Shown: positions 44,528-55,745, counted from the first letter of the stretch. The stretch is DNA of 64,000 nucleotides from Tupaia tana (GCA_026018925.1 JAKSZU010000012.1:46490858-46554857), one strand, 5' to 3'. Notes: generated by a model from the sequence alone, not told the origin. Translations and numbers: made by a program.

Positions 44528-44870
44528 TCTTCCTTTTTTTTAAAAAAATTATTTATTTATTTACATATTTATTTACAATCATCACTGTACATCAATGCAG
44601 TATACAAAATGAGATTTTCCATCCAGAATACATTGTATATTGGCTCAGTCAAGGATATTACCATACATGTTGTTATCAATAAATAATTTTCTATTTCTTG
44701 TTTCTTATGTATTTTGCTTTTTAAAATCCCCCTTGATTCCCTACATCTCACCCTCTGCCAATTCCCCCCTCCTTCTCCAACACTGTCTTTGCTATGTACA
44801 GTTGTTTTCCATGCCTCCCCTCCCCCCCATATTTTATTGATTCACTAAAGATCCTAATTTAAAAACTTCC
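44528..44870 (-). mobile_element. L1 3' end, antisense
   Basis: Opens with T-rich tail, then TTTACATATTTATTTACAAT and ATTTTCCATCCAGAATACA. It shares a block (GTTTCTTATGTATTTTGCTTTT, CCTTGATTCCCTACATCTCAC) with the copy at 52460-52690, so both are 3' ends of one lineage-specific L1 family. Confidence 0.6.
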
Positions 44871-45085
44871 AATAGCAAGCACAGTTGATATATAGATATC
44901 TATGAATGCATATCTGATTTTAGGTGTAAACCTCAGTGAGTAAGTGAACATACTATAAAGTAGCACCTAGCTGGGGCTGTATAGCTTATTGCAGTCATTA
45001 AATAGGTATTAATAGGTATTTTTTAATGTGTTTTTTATTTCAAGAAGAACAGTTTTAGTTTTAATAGATCAAAATAAAAATGTTC

Positions 45086-45343
45086 GGACCAGCAGTTAGC
45101 GTAATGGCTATGTCTCTGGACTCCCCTGTGGTTGACTGCGGTTCTAGTCCCAGATCTGGTGACTTATACTCACACCGGGAGCATGTGCATGTGTGCCCAA
45201 GATCCCGAGAGGAGAATAGAGGAGAAGGGATTGTGGCATGGCCATCCCCCCTGGGCAGTGATTTCTCGCTTTCTGTCTCTCTGTCTTTCTCTGTCTTTCT
45301 GGTGAGCGCATGTGCCCTATAACAAAAACCTCTCCAAAAAAAA
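45086..45343 (+). mobile_element. SINE-A copy
   Basis: Sense, flanked by AAAATGTT on both sides (45076, 45355). Confidence 0.88.
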
Positions 45344-45549
45344 AAAAAGAAGAAAAAAAATGTTAAGAGAAATTTGCTTAAAACTTAAAGCTAGGAAAAA
45401 GTTTAGGATTCAGTTCAAATAGTAGGTAGATGAAACTATCAACAGTTCAAGAGAAGACAAAAATCCTTAAATATAGAAATCAAAACATTGAAGAAAATCA
45501 GTAATGTTTTAGTCTAAAGTAAAAAAAAAATCTATTTCACTAGTTCAGT

Positions 45550-46435
45550 CTCATGTAATTAATCTCTGTTCTATTGAATTTGCAGTGTTACTGTAGCCTG
45601 ATCTTCCCATTTAAACTATGGAAGTTAACATTCAGCTGTAGACTTGTCCCTGCTATTAGTCTGGCTGTTCTCTTGGCTGTTTTTTGTACTCTTATTTCTG
45701 TGTGTCTGACTTTAGTTTCACTGGTATAGTACTCCCTTCAGCAGTTCTTGGAGAGCTGGCCTGGTGTTGGTAAATTTTTTGAGGTTTTGTTTTATCTGAG
45801 AATGCTTTTGTCTCTTTTTCCCATATGAAGGATAATCTTGCTGGGTATAATATTCTTGGTTGAAATTGTTTTTCACTTAATGCTTTGAATATATTTTCCC
45901 ATTTTTTCTTGCTTGCATTGTTTCTGATGAGAGATCTGATGTTAGTCTGATGGGATATCCTTTGAAAGTAACTTGATGTTTCTCTCTTGTCAATTTTAGT
46001 ATCTTGTCTTTGCAGTTTTGGTCAATCTGGCTATGATGTGCTGGGGGAAGATCTTCTTGGGTTGGTTCTATGTGGGGTCCTTTTTATTTCTTGGGTCTGG
46101 GTATTTGAGTGACTCTTTCTAGTTTTGGAAAGTTTTCTTCTAGGATTTTATGAAATAGGTAATCAATGTCCTTACTAGTTCCTTCACCTTCTGGGATACC
46201 AATGATCCATATGTTTGGACATTTAATGGTATGTAGTATTACTCTTATGTTATTCTCATTTTTTGGGGTTATATATGAGAAGAAACTCTAACAATTCCAT
46301 TTGATTCTTTTTTATGATGTGTATCTTCTCATATAGTTTCCTTTCCACAGTTTTCTGCAGTTGGAAGGCTAAACTACTTCCTGTGTTCTGTCACTTCCCT
46401 GCAAATTCACTGTTCTTTGTTGCCTGTTTTGTAAT
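45550..46435 (-). repeat. Old LINE-like repeat, probably antisense L1 5' part
   Basis: GAGAGCTGGCCTGGTGTTGG, CTTGCTGGGTATAATATTCTTGG and TTCTGATGAGAGATCTGATG resemble a widespread antisense LINE-like sequence I know from other mammals. Family name uncertain. Confidence 0.4.
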
Positions 46436-46447
46436 TAGATTATTTTC

Positions 46448-46511
46448 TTTTTTTTAAGAATTATTTTATTTAACTTTATTTATTTATTTTTAAAAGTTGA
46501 CCAGAGAGGGA

Positions 46512-46568
<57 letters not shown>

Positions 46569-46658
46569 GAGAAAGCAAGTTGCCAGGTCCAAGACTTGAA
46601 CTGTGGTTGGCCATGTGGGAGTCCAGTGCCCTTAACCACCATGCCACCTGCCAGTCCC
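46448..46658 (-). mobile_element. SINE-B copy with target duplication
   Basis: Antisense with a (GA)n block at 46515-46564; TAGATTATTTTC before and TAGATTGTTTATTTTC after. Confidence 0.9.
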
Positions 46659-46659
46659 T

Positions 46660-47240
46660 AGATTGTTTATTTTCTTCTTTTGAGTTTAGAGAATTCTTTT
46701 TACATTTTGGGAAAAAGTCTTTTGTCAGACACTTGATTTACAAATGTTTTTTCCCACTATGTGACTTTTTAATCCTCTTAATAGCATCTTTAACTGAGCA
46801 TAAGTTTTTTATGTTGAGTAAATCCAATTTATTGATATTTTTTTCTGTAAGTTGTGTCATGTCTAAAACCTCTTCAGCCATCCTAGGTCACAGATTTTCT
46901 TCAATGTTTTCATCTAAAAGTTTTATAGTTCTGTGCTTTAAGTTTAGGTCTTATTAGTTTTAAGTTTTGTATAAGATATAAAGTTTAGATTAAAGTGTTT
47001 TTCTGGGGTAAAGCCTATAAATGCTCGATTGTTTCAACACCATTAAAAAGACTATCCTTCCTCCATTGAATTGATTTTGCACCTTTGTCAAAAGTCAACT
47101 GGCATTGTGGTGCGGGTTTTTTCTAGACTTTCTGTTCGGTTCCATTGATCTATGACAAATATCACAGTATCATTTGATTATTGCAGCTATATGTCTTAAA
47201 ATCAGATAGTGTGATTGCTCCAATGTGTTTTTCCTTTCAA
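46660..47240 (-). mobile_element. Old L1 fragment, antisense
   Basis: AAGTCTTTTGTCAGACACTTG, TCCAATTTATTGATATTTTT, GGTTCCATTGATCTATGACA and ATCAGATAGTGTGATTGCTCC are common antisense L1 sequence. Confidence 0.75.
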
Positions 47241-47253
47241 AACTGTTTTTTAG

Positions 47254-47503
47254 TGGGACCAGCAGATGGTGTAATGATTACTCTCACATAGTTGACTGTG
47301 GTTCGTGTCTGAACCTGGTGACTTGAAACTCACCCTGGGCACGTATGTGTGCATGCCCAAGATCCCAAGAGGAGAATGGAGGAGAAAGGATTGCGGCATG
47401 GCTATCTCCCCTGGGAGCCGATTTCTCGCTCTATCTGTTTCTCCAGAAATAGCCCATGGCAAAAATCTCCCTCTCTCTCAATAAATAAATACATTAAAAT
47501 AAA
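47254..47503 (+). mobile_element. SINE-A copy
   Basis: Sense; GGACCAGCAGATGGTGTAATG head, partly deleted anticodon-arm region, AATAAATAAAT tail. Confidence 0.86.
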
Positions 47504-47594
47504 ATGGTGTTGATTATCTTAGTTTCTTTGTCTTTTCAGATACATTTTATTTCATTTTATTATTTTTTGTGTCTCTTATAGAAACTTTAATAAC

Positions 47595-47885
47595 TTTTTT
47601 TTCCAATGGAAACTTTATTTAGTTCATTCAGAAAACATTGGCAAAATAAATTTTGGTCACAATTTCACATATATCAAAAATACAGGTGATATTTATAACA
47701 ATGACTTACAGATACAAATTAATGATAAACTGTAATTTTGCAAATGATTGTAAACACTTTGTGCTCTAATCAGTCCTTTTAGGCAACGTGCTCTTTTGAT
47801 GACAGATAAATTAACAGATACACACTATTGTAAACTATTTCAGACAATACAAAGATAGTCTTCAGAAATTATTTGCATTTGAACT
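47595..47885 (-). pseudogene. Possible retroposed 3' UTR (processed pseudogene fragment)
   Basis: On the minus strand an AT-rich stretch ends AATAAAGTTTCCATTGG followed by an A run: a poly(A) signal 11-18 nt before a tail, as in a retroposed mRNA. There is no coding part and the parent gene is not recognised. Not one of the SINE or L1 ends seen elsewhere in the window. Confidence 0.4.
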
Positions 47886-48101
47886 ATCATAACTGTTCTA
47901 AATTTTTTCTTTTTATTTATTTTTTTCATATCCACCATCCACCACCCACTCTCTACCAACCACCTTTCCCCCTGTTGTCACTAGCATCCACACCCATCCT
48001 CTCCACCACCACATCGTCAGATCTCTCAATCTCTGCCATAAAGTGCAGATACTCAGTACAGATTGAGTGGGGATATGAAATGTGTATCTTTCTATCTTTC
48101 T

Positions 48102-48155
48102 TCTTCTTCTTCTTCTTCTTCTTCTTCTTCTTCTTCTTCTTTTTTTTTTTTTTTT
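48102..48155 (+). repeat. (TTC)n tract followed by poly(T)
   Basis: About 13 TTC triplets then about 15 T. On the minus strand this is poly(A)-(GAA)n, probably a decayed retroposon tail that expanded. Confidence 0.9.
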
Positions 48156-48479
48156 GAAAAAGAGACATTTCAATTATTCAGTTCTTCAGTGAATAATACA
48201 AAAATATAAGCCAGGGCTTCTTCTCACAGTTTACAATCTGGGTAGAGATGTTTAACATATGCAGATACAAAGTGTTTCTGTATTGTAAGCTTCCTTGCTG
48301 AATGTGAGCTCTAAGGGGTAGGAATTTTGTTGGTTCTGTTCCATTTTATCTGGGCTGATATTTGCTGGGGACGCTGGCACAGTGGATTGGCTATTATACC
48401 AATGAAATGCTTTCATTCCAGTTGTCCTGAGTCCTGAGTCTCTACCAATTTGCTCAGTGCTAAAACCTCTTCCCCTCTT

Positions 48480-48769
48480 GGGACCAGCAGTTAGCGTAAT
48501 GGCTATGTCGCTGGACTCCCACGTAGTCGATCGCGGTTCGCGTCCTGGACCTGGTGGCTTAAAACTCACGCAGGGCGCGTGTGCATGCATGCCCAAGATC
48601 CCGAGAGGAGAATGGAGGAGAAGGGATTGCGGCGTGACCATGCCCCCTGGGGGGTGATTTCTCACTTTCTGTCTCTATGTCTCTGTCTGTCTGGCGAGCG
48701 CACGCGCCCTATAGCGAAAAACCTCTCCAGAAAAAGCAAAACAGAACAAAACAAAACAAAACAAAACAA
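48480..48769 (+). mobile_element. Young SINE-A copy with perfect 18-bp target duplication
   Basis: AAAACCTCTTCCCCTCTT at 48462-48479 and 48770-48787. B box GGTTCGCGTCC at 48535-48545 intact; the tail is (CAAAA)n. Confidence 0.97.
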
Positions 48770-48998
48770 AAAACCTCTTCCCCTCTTCATGACCCAGTAA
48801 ATAAGCTGCTAAACCTAGTACCCCAGGGCACCTCCAGAGTCCTGCTCCAACACTGTGACCTTTGTCCGTTCTGCATGGTCAGGGTCTGTGCTGTGTCAGT
48901 TTTTGCACCTTCACTGTCTAGTACAATGACCAGCATATGTAGATACATAATAGACACTTGTCGCATATATGACTGGATGACAGCTTCTAGTGCCCTTC

Positions 48999-49054
48999 CC
49001 AACACACAATTGGGGGGCGTGGTGGCGCCCGCCCTATGCCAACACACAATTGGG
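48999..49054 (+). repeat. 24-nt insert between perfect 16-bp direct repeats
   Basis: CCAACACACAATTGGG at 48999-49014 and 49039-49054 flanks a GC-rich 24-mer beginning GGGCGTGGTGGCG and ending CCCTATG. Confidence 0.85.
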
Positions 49055-49394
49055 TGATACACGGACATGTGTTTTTTTTCCCTCCCCTTGTACTCTTCTG
49101 GCCATAATCTAACAGGGGCTGCTTGGAGCTCTGGCCTTGAGAAGAGATGATGGCGTATAGGATGTAGCCTTCAGCTCAATGCTTTGGCTCTCACTCTTCA
49201 GGTTTTTCTCACTAGTGAAGTGAGAAAAGATTTTTCTCCCAGTAATTCCTCCCTTATTAGATTCCTAGGGACCAGCTCCACCACTGCTTTCTGGCCAGGA
49301 ATGCATTATCTTTTCCTGCCTAACAGGTAGAAATAGGGACTAGAGCCTTTTAGGGAGGAAGGGAAGCCCGAGTTGCTGGTGTGGTGTGGTGTGT

Positions 49395-49540
49395 TGGGAA
49401 GAGTGGGTCTGCTGGTCAGGAAACTGGGACGCCTGTTTAATGCCTACTGCTCAGTGACTGTGGCTCACAGAGGGCTTCGCTTTGAGTCTTAGTTTTTCTC
49501 ATCTGTAAAATGAGCTACGAACATCTATCTGTATCATCGC
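49395..49540 (+). repeat. MIR fragment
   Basis: Contains CTGGTCAGGAAACTGGGAC and AGTTTTTCTCATCTGTAAAATG. Confidence 0.6.
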
Positions 49541-49544
49541 TGGA

Positions 49545-50200
49545 AATTCAATACCTGTGCTCGGCTGTACAAGTGAGTTGTCCACTGTCCTTTACCCTGA
49601 GCGTTCTGGCCCCTGTGTTGGAATGGCTGCTGAACCACATTCTAAGGGTGTATTGTGGACATGGACTTCTGGCAAGCGATGATACGAATGTGCCACCAGA
49701 GATCATGACTATGAGGAGCTTCAGGCTATCATGTATGACAGCATGGAGTTTTTCTGACCCTTTGTTCATTTTGTTGCCTCCTTTTTTCACTCCTAGGAGA
49801 GAGATACTTGAGCATAATTATTTGTTGAAGTGATACAAGGAATAGTTGTCAAATTAGCAACAAAAAGATTTGGTCACTTGTAGATGCTTCAGCTGGAGAT
49901 AACCTTGTCAGTCTGTAGGGGCCACTACTATCCTCTTTATGGTACCAGGGATATGGCTGTCGTCATCTTGACCGTGTGACCTGTTTTCAAGCTGGAACCA
50001 AAACTCTGGAAAAGGGTGCACTGCCTCCTCTACTCGTTGTGGGGGTGACTGTGTGAGAGCTGGAGTAGGGGTGGGGCAGGAGTTGGATTCCATGAATCCA
50101 CAGCTGAGGCACCAGTTTAGGAGTGATCTCTCAACACTCTGCACGCACAGGAGAAACAGAACAAAAACGCCCACTGTTTGTCAAAGTTAAAAGATACCTA
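49545..50200. other. Unassigned sequence
   Basis: No exon or repeat identified. Confidence 0.4.
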
Positions 50201-50202
50201 AA

Positions 50203-50398
50203 GGGGCCAGAAGGTGGCATGGTAGTTGAGGACACTGGACTTCCATATGACTGACCACAGTTCAAGTCCTGGACCTGGTGGTTTGCTTTCTCACTTTTCC
50301 TCTCTCTCTTTCTCACTCTGTCCCTCTCTGGTCAAATTAAAAATAAAGAAATAAGTAAGTACAAATAAAGTTAATAAAGTAATTCTTTGAAAAAATAG
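50203..50398 (+). mobile_element. SINE-B copy
   Basis: Sense: GGGGCCAGAAGGTGGCATGG head, GGTCAAATTAAAAATAAAG tail. Confidence 0.87.
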
Positions 50399-50429
50399 AC
50401 ACTTAGAGCCAGAGCCAAAGAGAAATTAT

Positions 50430-50703
50430 TTAATATTATTTTCAAAGACTCTTCATTCATTTTCTCCATGAGTGAGAGAGACAAGGATAGAGGAAAAGAG
50501 AGAGAGAGTGCACTTCTAGAGATTTGTGTGCTCAATATTTAGGGTTTTGCTCTAATCCATCCCCAGCTTCAGCCAGCCCTAGATTTTGGGTATCTACACT
50601 ACTGGCTTATTTAGGGAGATCTCCTGGAACAAACCCTGAACCTTTTCATGTGGGTTGGCCTCACAGAATGTCATGTTTTACTTCTATACCACTTCCTGGC
50701 CCC
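50430..50703 (-). mobile_element. SINE-like insertion with target duplication
   Basis: AAATTATTTA-containing repeats flank it (about 50418 and 50709). Ends ACTTCCTGGCCCC like an antisense SINE head, but the body differs from SINE-A and SINE-B. Confidence 0.4.
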
Positions 50704-51089
50704 AAAAGGAAATTATTTATAAATTAAAAAAAAAGAGAGAGGGACCTCAATAACAAACAAACAAAAATGAAGCTTACAAGTAAAGAGAGGAGAACTGGTT
50801 CTTCATTTTGACCTAGCAGCAACCCAGGGGTGTGGTCATGAAAGTCTCGGGGAGCAGGAGAGATTCTGCTGCAGTAGCTCCCCCTTGTCATGGAAACAGG
50901 TATCTCAGGCCATCTTTTTCTGGTAAAAAATCATCTATATTTTGTGTGAAGGTCCAGGGGATATACTTTTAGGGTAGGTAGGATTGGCAGAGCTTATGGT
51001 AACATTGACTGGGCTGATGGGTAGAACTGACAAGGTCGGTAGCATTGGCTGGGTTGGAGCCAAATGTGGTTGAAATCTTGGTCATGTTC

Positions 51090-51560
51090 TGAAAGGCAAA
51101 GGACTTGAGGATATTTTCCTTTGTAATAAATTGCAAAAATGGTCACAAATTCTTCCTCTTCCTGTTTTCATACCCTTGGATAAACCCTTCCTCAATGGTT
51201 GATCTTGGTCATGTGACTTTCTTGGGCCAAGGGGACAATAGTAAACGTGACACAAACAGAGACTGTAAAGTGTTTGCCTTTTGGGGCTTGCTCTCTCTTG
51301 TTGTTTTTTGCAAGATTGAACTTATAGAAGCTTGGACTGGCCTGCAGAGTAATAAGAGATAAGTGGCCTACTTGTTTCTGCAACAGCTATTTTGCCAACT
51401 GCCAGGTGTGCAAGTGGGACCATCTAATATCAGCCAGCCACTGGGCAGCGTACCAACTGACTGCAGATTCATGGCAAGTCTAACAGGGATCAGAAAAACT
51501 GCCATTGGATCCAGCAAATAATGAGGCTGGAAAGGAGAGAGGACACTACCACAGCAGACT
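51090..51560 (+). repeat. MLT-type MaLR LTR
   Basis: GGTCATGTGACTTTCTTGGGCC and GACACAAACAGAGACTG, then CTGCAGATTCATGGCAAG; the same family as 54225-54622. Confidence 0.5.
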
Positions 51561-51599
51561 GGATGAATGATTACTTATGTTATCTCTGGTATAGCACTA

Positions 51600-52180
51600 T
51601 TCCATTTTGGAAGGCAGGAAATATATCCTAGTAACTTCTGGATTTGACTGAGAAGATCATCAGCCAAAAAGCTCTGTAAGAAAGTGCAGATAAAGAAGGA
51701 CTAATTCAGTTCTCAAGCAGTGTTTAAAGAAAATACAAAGGGCCTAATGCTTGGTGTCTCTTATATAAGATCATCTCTTGAGATTATCTCTTATTTCCAG
51801 GGTCTCCAATGGATAAGTGATATTCAAAATAAAGCTATGCCTGAGAACAAAGATTGAATCTAGGATATGTCTATACATCCCTTTGCCCAGATGTTTGAAA
51901 GACTTAAGGCATTGGCTATTTGACCCATTCAGCCAGACAGAAATGCTTTGAATAGAGCTTGGCCCCAGAGAAGCCCAATTTGAAAATAGATGTTGATAGA
52001 TTTAGAGAAAGAGACATGTCTAGGACACATTCTTAGGTGTGGGTGTTGTGAAATAGTGAGAGCCTTAATCTGATACATATAGCGAGCACCCTAAGAGTTT
52101 TTAAGTGGATTGTATCGGCAGAAGGACCACCATCATAGATCAGACATGACTACGATTGCTTTGGGATCCATTTTCTTTCT
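51600..52180. other. Unassigned sequence
   Basis: No named repeat or exon recognised. Confidence 0.4.
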
Positions 52181-52186
52181 CTTTCT

Positions 52187-52357
52187 TTCTTTAAAAAATT
52201 TTTTTATTTAATTTTATTTCTTACTGTTATTTATCTTTAATTAGACCAGAAGGAGACAGAGAGAAAGAGAAAGTGAGAAAGCAAGTCGCCAGGTCTGGGA
52301 CTTGAACCACAGTTGGAGTTTGAGTACCTTAACCACCATGCCACTTGTCAGCCTAAG
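52187..52357 (-). mobile_element. SINE-B copy
   Basis: Antisense; AAGTGAGAAAGCAAG body and CACCATGCCACTTGTC head end. Confidence 0.78.
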
Positions 52358-52475
52358 ACCCATTTTCTTAATAAAAAAAATAGGTTGCAAGACCTACTTA
52401 TCTTTCTCAGGATAGAAGAGATGGGCCATTTCTTTTTATTTATTTATTTTAAATTTTCTTAAATTTTTTTTTTTT

Positions 52476-52521
52476 TTTACATTTAACTGCTGTGTATCAT
52501 TACACAGCAGTTAAATGTAAA
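52476..52521. repeat. Perfect 21-bp inverted repeat, 4-nt loop
   Basis: Arms 52476-52496 and 52501-52521, core AACTGCTGTGTA/TACACAGCAGTT, loop TCAT. Confidence 0.97.
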
Positions 52522-52548
52522 TTCGTTTGTATCATAACAAACGAATTT
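52519..52548. repeat. Perfect 12-bp inverted repeat, 6-nt loop
   Basis: Arms AAATTCGTTTGT (52519-52530) and ACAAACGAATTT (52537-52548); loop ATCATA. Overlaps the previous hairpin by 3 nt. Confidence 0.97.
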
Positions 52549-53004
52549 TCCCATCATGAATATACTGCATATCGGTCCTGGCAAAAACATTACCATAGAC
52601 ATTATAAGCAATAGAGTTCTTTTCATTTTGGGTTCCTTAAATGTTTTGCTTTTTTCTTTTCCCCCTGATTCCCTCCGTCTCACTCTTCCCTATGTCCTAC
52701 CCTCCTCCAAGGGAGATGTGGATCAAAACTACAATGAGATACAACCTAATCCCAGTCAATGGCTAAAATGAAAAAAAAAAAAAATAAAGAATGGTAAGTG
52801 CTGGTGAGGCTGTGGTGAAAAGGGAACTTTCCTACACTGTTGGGAATGTTAATTAGTACAACGACTGTAGAGAACAATATGGAGATGGCCATTTCTAATA
52901 GGAAAGGAAATTTTTTTCTGAACCTATTGTGAGAGTATAGAGGGGGATGTCAAGACTTTGGAGAACAATGGATTAAAGAGCCTTCCTAAGAAATAGTAAA
53001 GAAC

Positions 53005-53196
53005 GGAGGCCAGCAGGTGGTGTGGTGGTTAAGGGTGCTGGACTCCCACATGACTGACCACGGTTCAAGTTCCGAACCTGGCAGCTTTCTCTCTCTCTCT
53101 CTCTCTGTCCTTCTCTGGTTAAATTAAAATAAATAAAAATGAATAAATGAATAAAGTTAAATAAAATAATTTAAAAAAAAGAAATAATAAAAAAAG
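53005..53196 (+). mobile_element. SINE-B copy with perfect 15-bp target duplication
   Basis: GAAATAGTAAAGAAC at 52990-53004 and 53197-53211. Confidence 0.95.
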
Positions 53197-53373
53197 GAAA
53201 TAGTAAAGAACAATGTTATGGACAGACTCTTTCAGAAAGCCGAACTGACCCCTAGTAAAAAAACATTCCCTGCCTATAATATAGGGTAACATTTTCCCTA
53301 TAGAATTTCAGAATTACTGTGGAACAATGACTATCTTGTGCTTCCTGTTCTTTCTCTTATTGAGGAAGGGTTG

Positions 53374-53645
53374 TCTTTTTTTTTTTTTTCCTCTTTTGAG
53401 AGATTTTTGCTATAGGGTGTGGGCATTCTCCAGAGAGACAGAGAGAAACAGAGAGACAGAAAGTGAGAAATCACTCTCTGGGGAGATGGCCACATTGTAA
53501 TTCCTTCTCTTCCATTTTCCTCTTGGGATTTTGGGCATACACACACGTACACCTGGTGTGAGTTTTAAGCCACCGGATCTGAGACTTGAACCACAGTTGA
53601 CTACATAGGAGTCCAGCGACATAACCATTACACCATCTGCTGGTC
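53374..53645 (-). mobile_element. SINE-A copy
   Basis: Antisense; poly(T) at the tail end, GCTATAGGGTGTGGG, head ending ACACCATCTGCTGGTCCC. Confidence 0.9.
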
Positions 53646-53999
53646 CCGAGGGAGATTGTCTTCTAGTTATCTTACTCTGGTCTCATGCAGGTATGTTAGG
53701 TATGTGGGGGACAAGGTTTGTTTTTCATTTATAGGTTTTTGGATCAAGAAGAGCCATATCCCTAAACTCTTAATTCCATCTAAACCTGATTTGGATCCTG
53801 GATTTCAAGCTGGAGGCCATACTTGGATGAAATGTTTGCAAAATTCTGGGATGGTATTTTGCATGTTGGACAAATATGAGTAGTGTGTGGTCAGAGGGAA
53901 AACTTGTAGACTGAAAAACTGGCACAAATCTTCATATTCATGACCTTTTTTTCTAGGTGACTTTGTACCTTCTGTCATCAAAAAGTAAGGCTGAGAGCT

Positions 54000-54196
54000 A
54001 GATGGTGGCACAGTGGTAATGAAACTGAACCCAATGGGAAGGTCCCAGGTTTGAATCATAAGGCTTCCTCAATGCCATGTATGTCTATGACCTAGGCTGG
54101 CTGGAACTGAGGCTGGATCATGGTGTAAGGACTCTGTTACAGTGTCTCTTCATCTCTGTTTCTCTTTCTGTGTGAAGGAAATAAACAAGCTTAAAA
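54000..54196 (+). mobile_element. Possible third tRNA-like SINE family
   Basis: GAGCTAGATGGTGGCACAGTGG resembles an A-box head, CCCAGGTTTGAATCA a B box, and it ends AAATAAACAAGCTTAAAA. The body is unlike SINE-A or SINE-B. Confidence 0.45.
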
Positions 54197-54224
54197 ATAT
54201 CAGGTAGAGCTGTTTCTCTGCTTA

Positions 54225-54622
54225 TTGAATGTGGCCATAAGACAAACTTTGCCCAGTAGGACAGTAGCACATGTGACACAAAGAGGGACTTAAAATGCTT
54301 GCCTGTGCAGGCTTGCCATGTCTCGCTAGTCTTGCCACAGCTACCACGTAGAGAAGCTCAGATTTGCGTAATGGTAAATGAGATAGCAAATGGAGTAGAG
54401 ATGAACTGTTCCACTAAGTGCCCTGTAGACCAACCATCTCCAAGCCAACTGGCAGCTGGCTGCAGATGCAAAAGTGAGTCCATCAGAGATCAGCATAAGA
54501 TCTACCTACTGATCATAGCCTGAACTGATGAGACTCCGACTCAAGAGCTAAATAAATGGTTGCCATTTTAAGTTACTAAGTTTTGGGGTAGCTCGTTATG
54601 CAGCAGAACTTAACTGATACAT
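54225..54622 (+). repeat. MLT1-type MaLR LTR
   Basis: GTAGCACATGTGACACAAAG, CTTGCCATGTCTCGC, GCTAAATAAATGGTTGCC and the terminal TTACTAAGTTTTGGGG then AACTGATACA. Confidence 0.7.
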
Positions 54623-55544
54623 ATTCTCTTTCAGGTCTCCATTCCCCCCATCTCTTGCCATCTCTTGCTGCAGGTTCCCAATTATTTACTATCTGTCTCC
54701 TACTCAACTGCTACCCTTTAGGGAGTTCACGGGGATGGCAACAAGGAGAGGATAAAGATGAAGGGACTGTGTCCCACATTTGGGCTGAAGCCAGGACAGC
54801 TGTAAGACAAAGAGTTGAGACTGAAGTAGAGATTTAAGTCAGAATTAAGACATCAAAGCAAGAGGTTGTCCAGAAATTGACAGAGGACATCTCATAGAGG
54901 GCATTGGACATCCTGGGGGATGTGGGATAGGGTTAACCCAGACTTGTTGGGACATTAGGGCGCAGTGTGATCTCAGCTGATTTGGGGATACCTGGGGAGA
55001 CTTGTGCATATTGACGGGGATGAACTAGGTCAGATGGCAAAGCAGACATGTGTCTTGCAGACTGGAGATCAGTAATTGGGAAACCCTCTGTTAGACAACC
55101 TAGCCCCTAGCTTACCCCCACCCCCGCTGCTTTCCCATTAAAGAGGCAGATAAGAAGCTATGTAAGAGCAAGAGGAATGGAGGAAGGAGAACTTGGAACC
55201 AGGGTTAAGAAGAGGGCCACAGGGGAGTTCAAAGTTTATCATGAAGCTTCTTAGAGGCCACAACAAGATATGTAGGTTGAGATAGAATGGTACTCTGAAG
55301 GTGCAAGGGAACCACGGGCCCTGTGTTCTGTGGATGGGACTCTAAATTGTTCAAGGCAAACATTCTTCTCGCTTTTCTAGGTCCAGCTAAAGAAGAGAGT
55401 GGGACATGCCTTAAAGAGGGGACTGAAATGTACACATATTTCCAAGCAGCCCAGGCTTAGCTTTCTGCTAAATTCAGAGCACCCATAGATCATTGTGCCA
55501 TGAATTTTCATGAACTTTCCAAATGGCTGTTTTTGAGTAGTAAT
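54623..55544. other. Unassigned intergenic sequence
   Basis: No exon or named repeat recognised. Confidence 0.4.
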
Positions 55545-55745
55545 GTACAACAGGCAAAAGCATAGCTTTGGAATCAGAGAGCTCTGAGTTCAAATCCTAG
55601 CTCTGCCATGCATTCATGGTGTGATCTTAGGTAAGCCACCTGAACTGTTGCCTCAATTTTCTCCTATGCAAAACGGGGATAAAAGAAGTTCATAGACTTA
55701 TTGAGACTGAATGGAATAAGAAATGTGAAAGTACTGAGCCCAGGG
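55545..55745 (+). repeat. MIR element, near full length
   Basis: AAGCATAGCTTTGGAATCAGA, GAGTTCAAATCCTAGCTCTGCC, TGTGATCTTAGGTAAGCCACC and CTATGCAAAACGGGGATAA in order. Confidence 0.92.

Larger units (their letters stand above)
52461..52920 (-). mobile_element. L1 3' end with inverted 5' segment
   Basis: 52461-52690 is an antisense L1 3' end (T tract, then the block shared with 44528-44870). 52710-52920 is L1 ORF2-end sequence in the opposite, sense direction (GATCAAAACTACAATGAGATAC, GCTGTGGTGAAAAGGGAAC). This is the usual look of twin-primed L1 insertion. Confidence 0.65.

Noticed and set aside
48480..48560. tRNA genes at SINE heads
   Set aside because: A and B boxes are present but the cloverleaf is incomplete and the sequence continues into the SINE body with target duplications.
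52476..52548. Hairpins as a transcription terminator or integration site
   Set aside because: Rho-independent terminators do not apply to this genome, and the hairpins sit within an L1 end, with no recombinase gene near.
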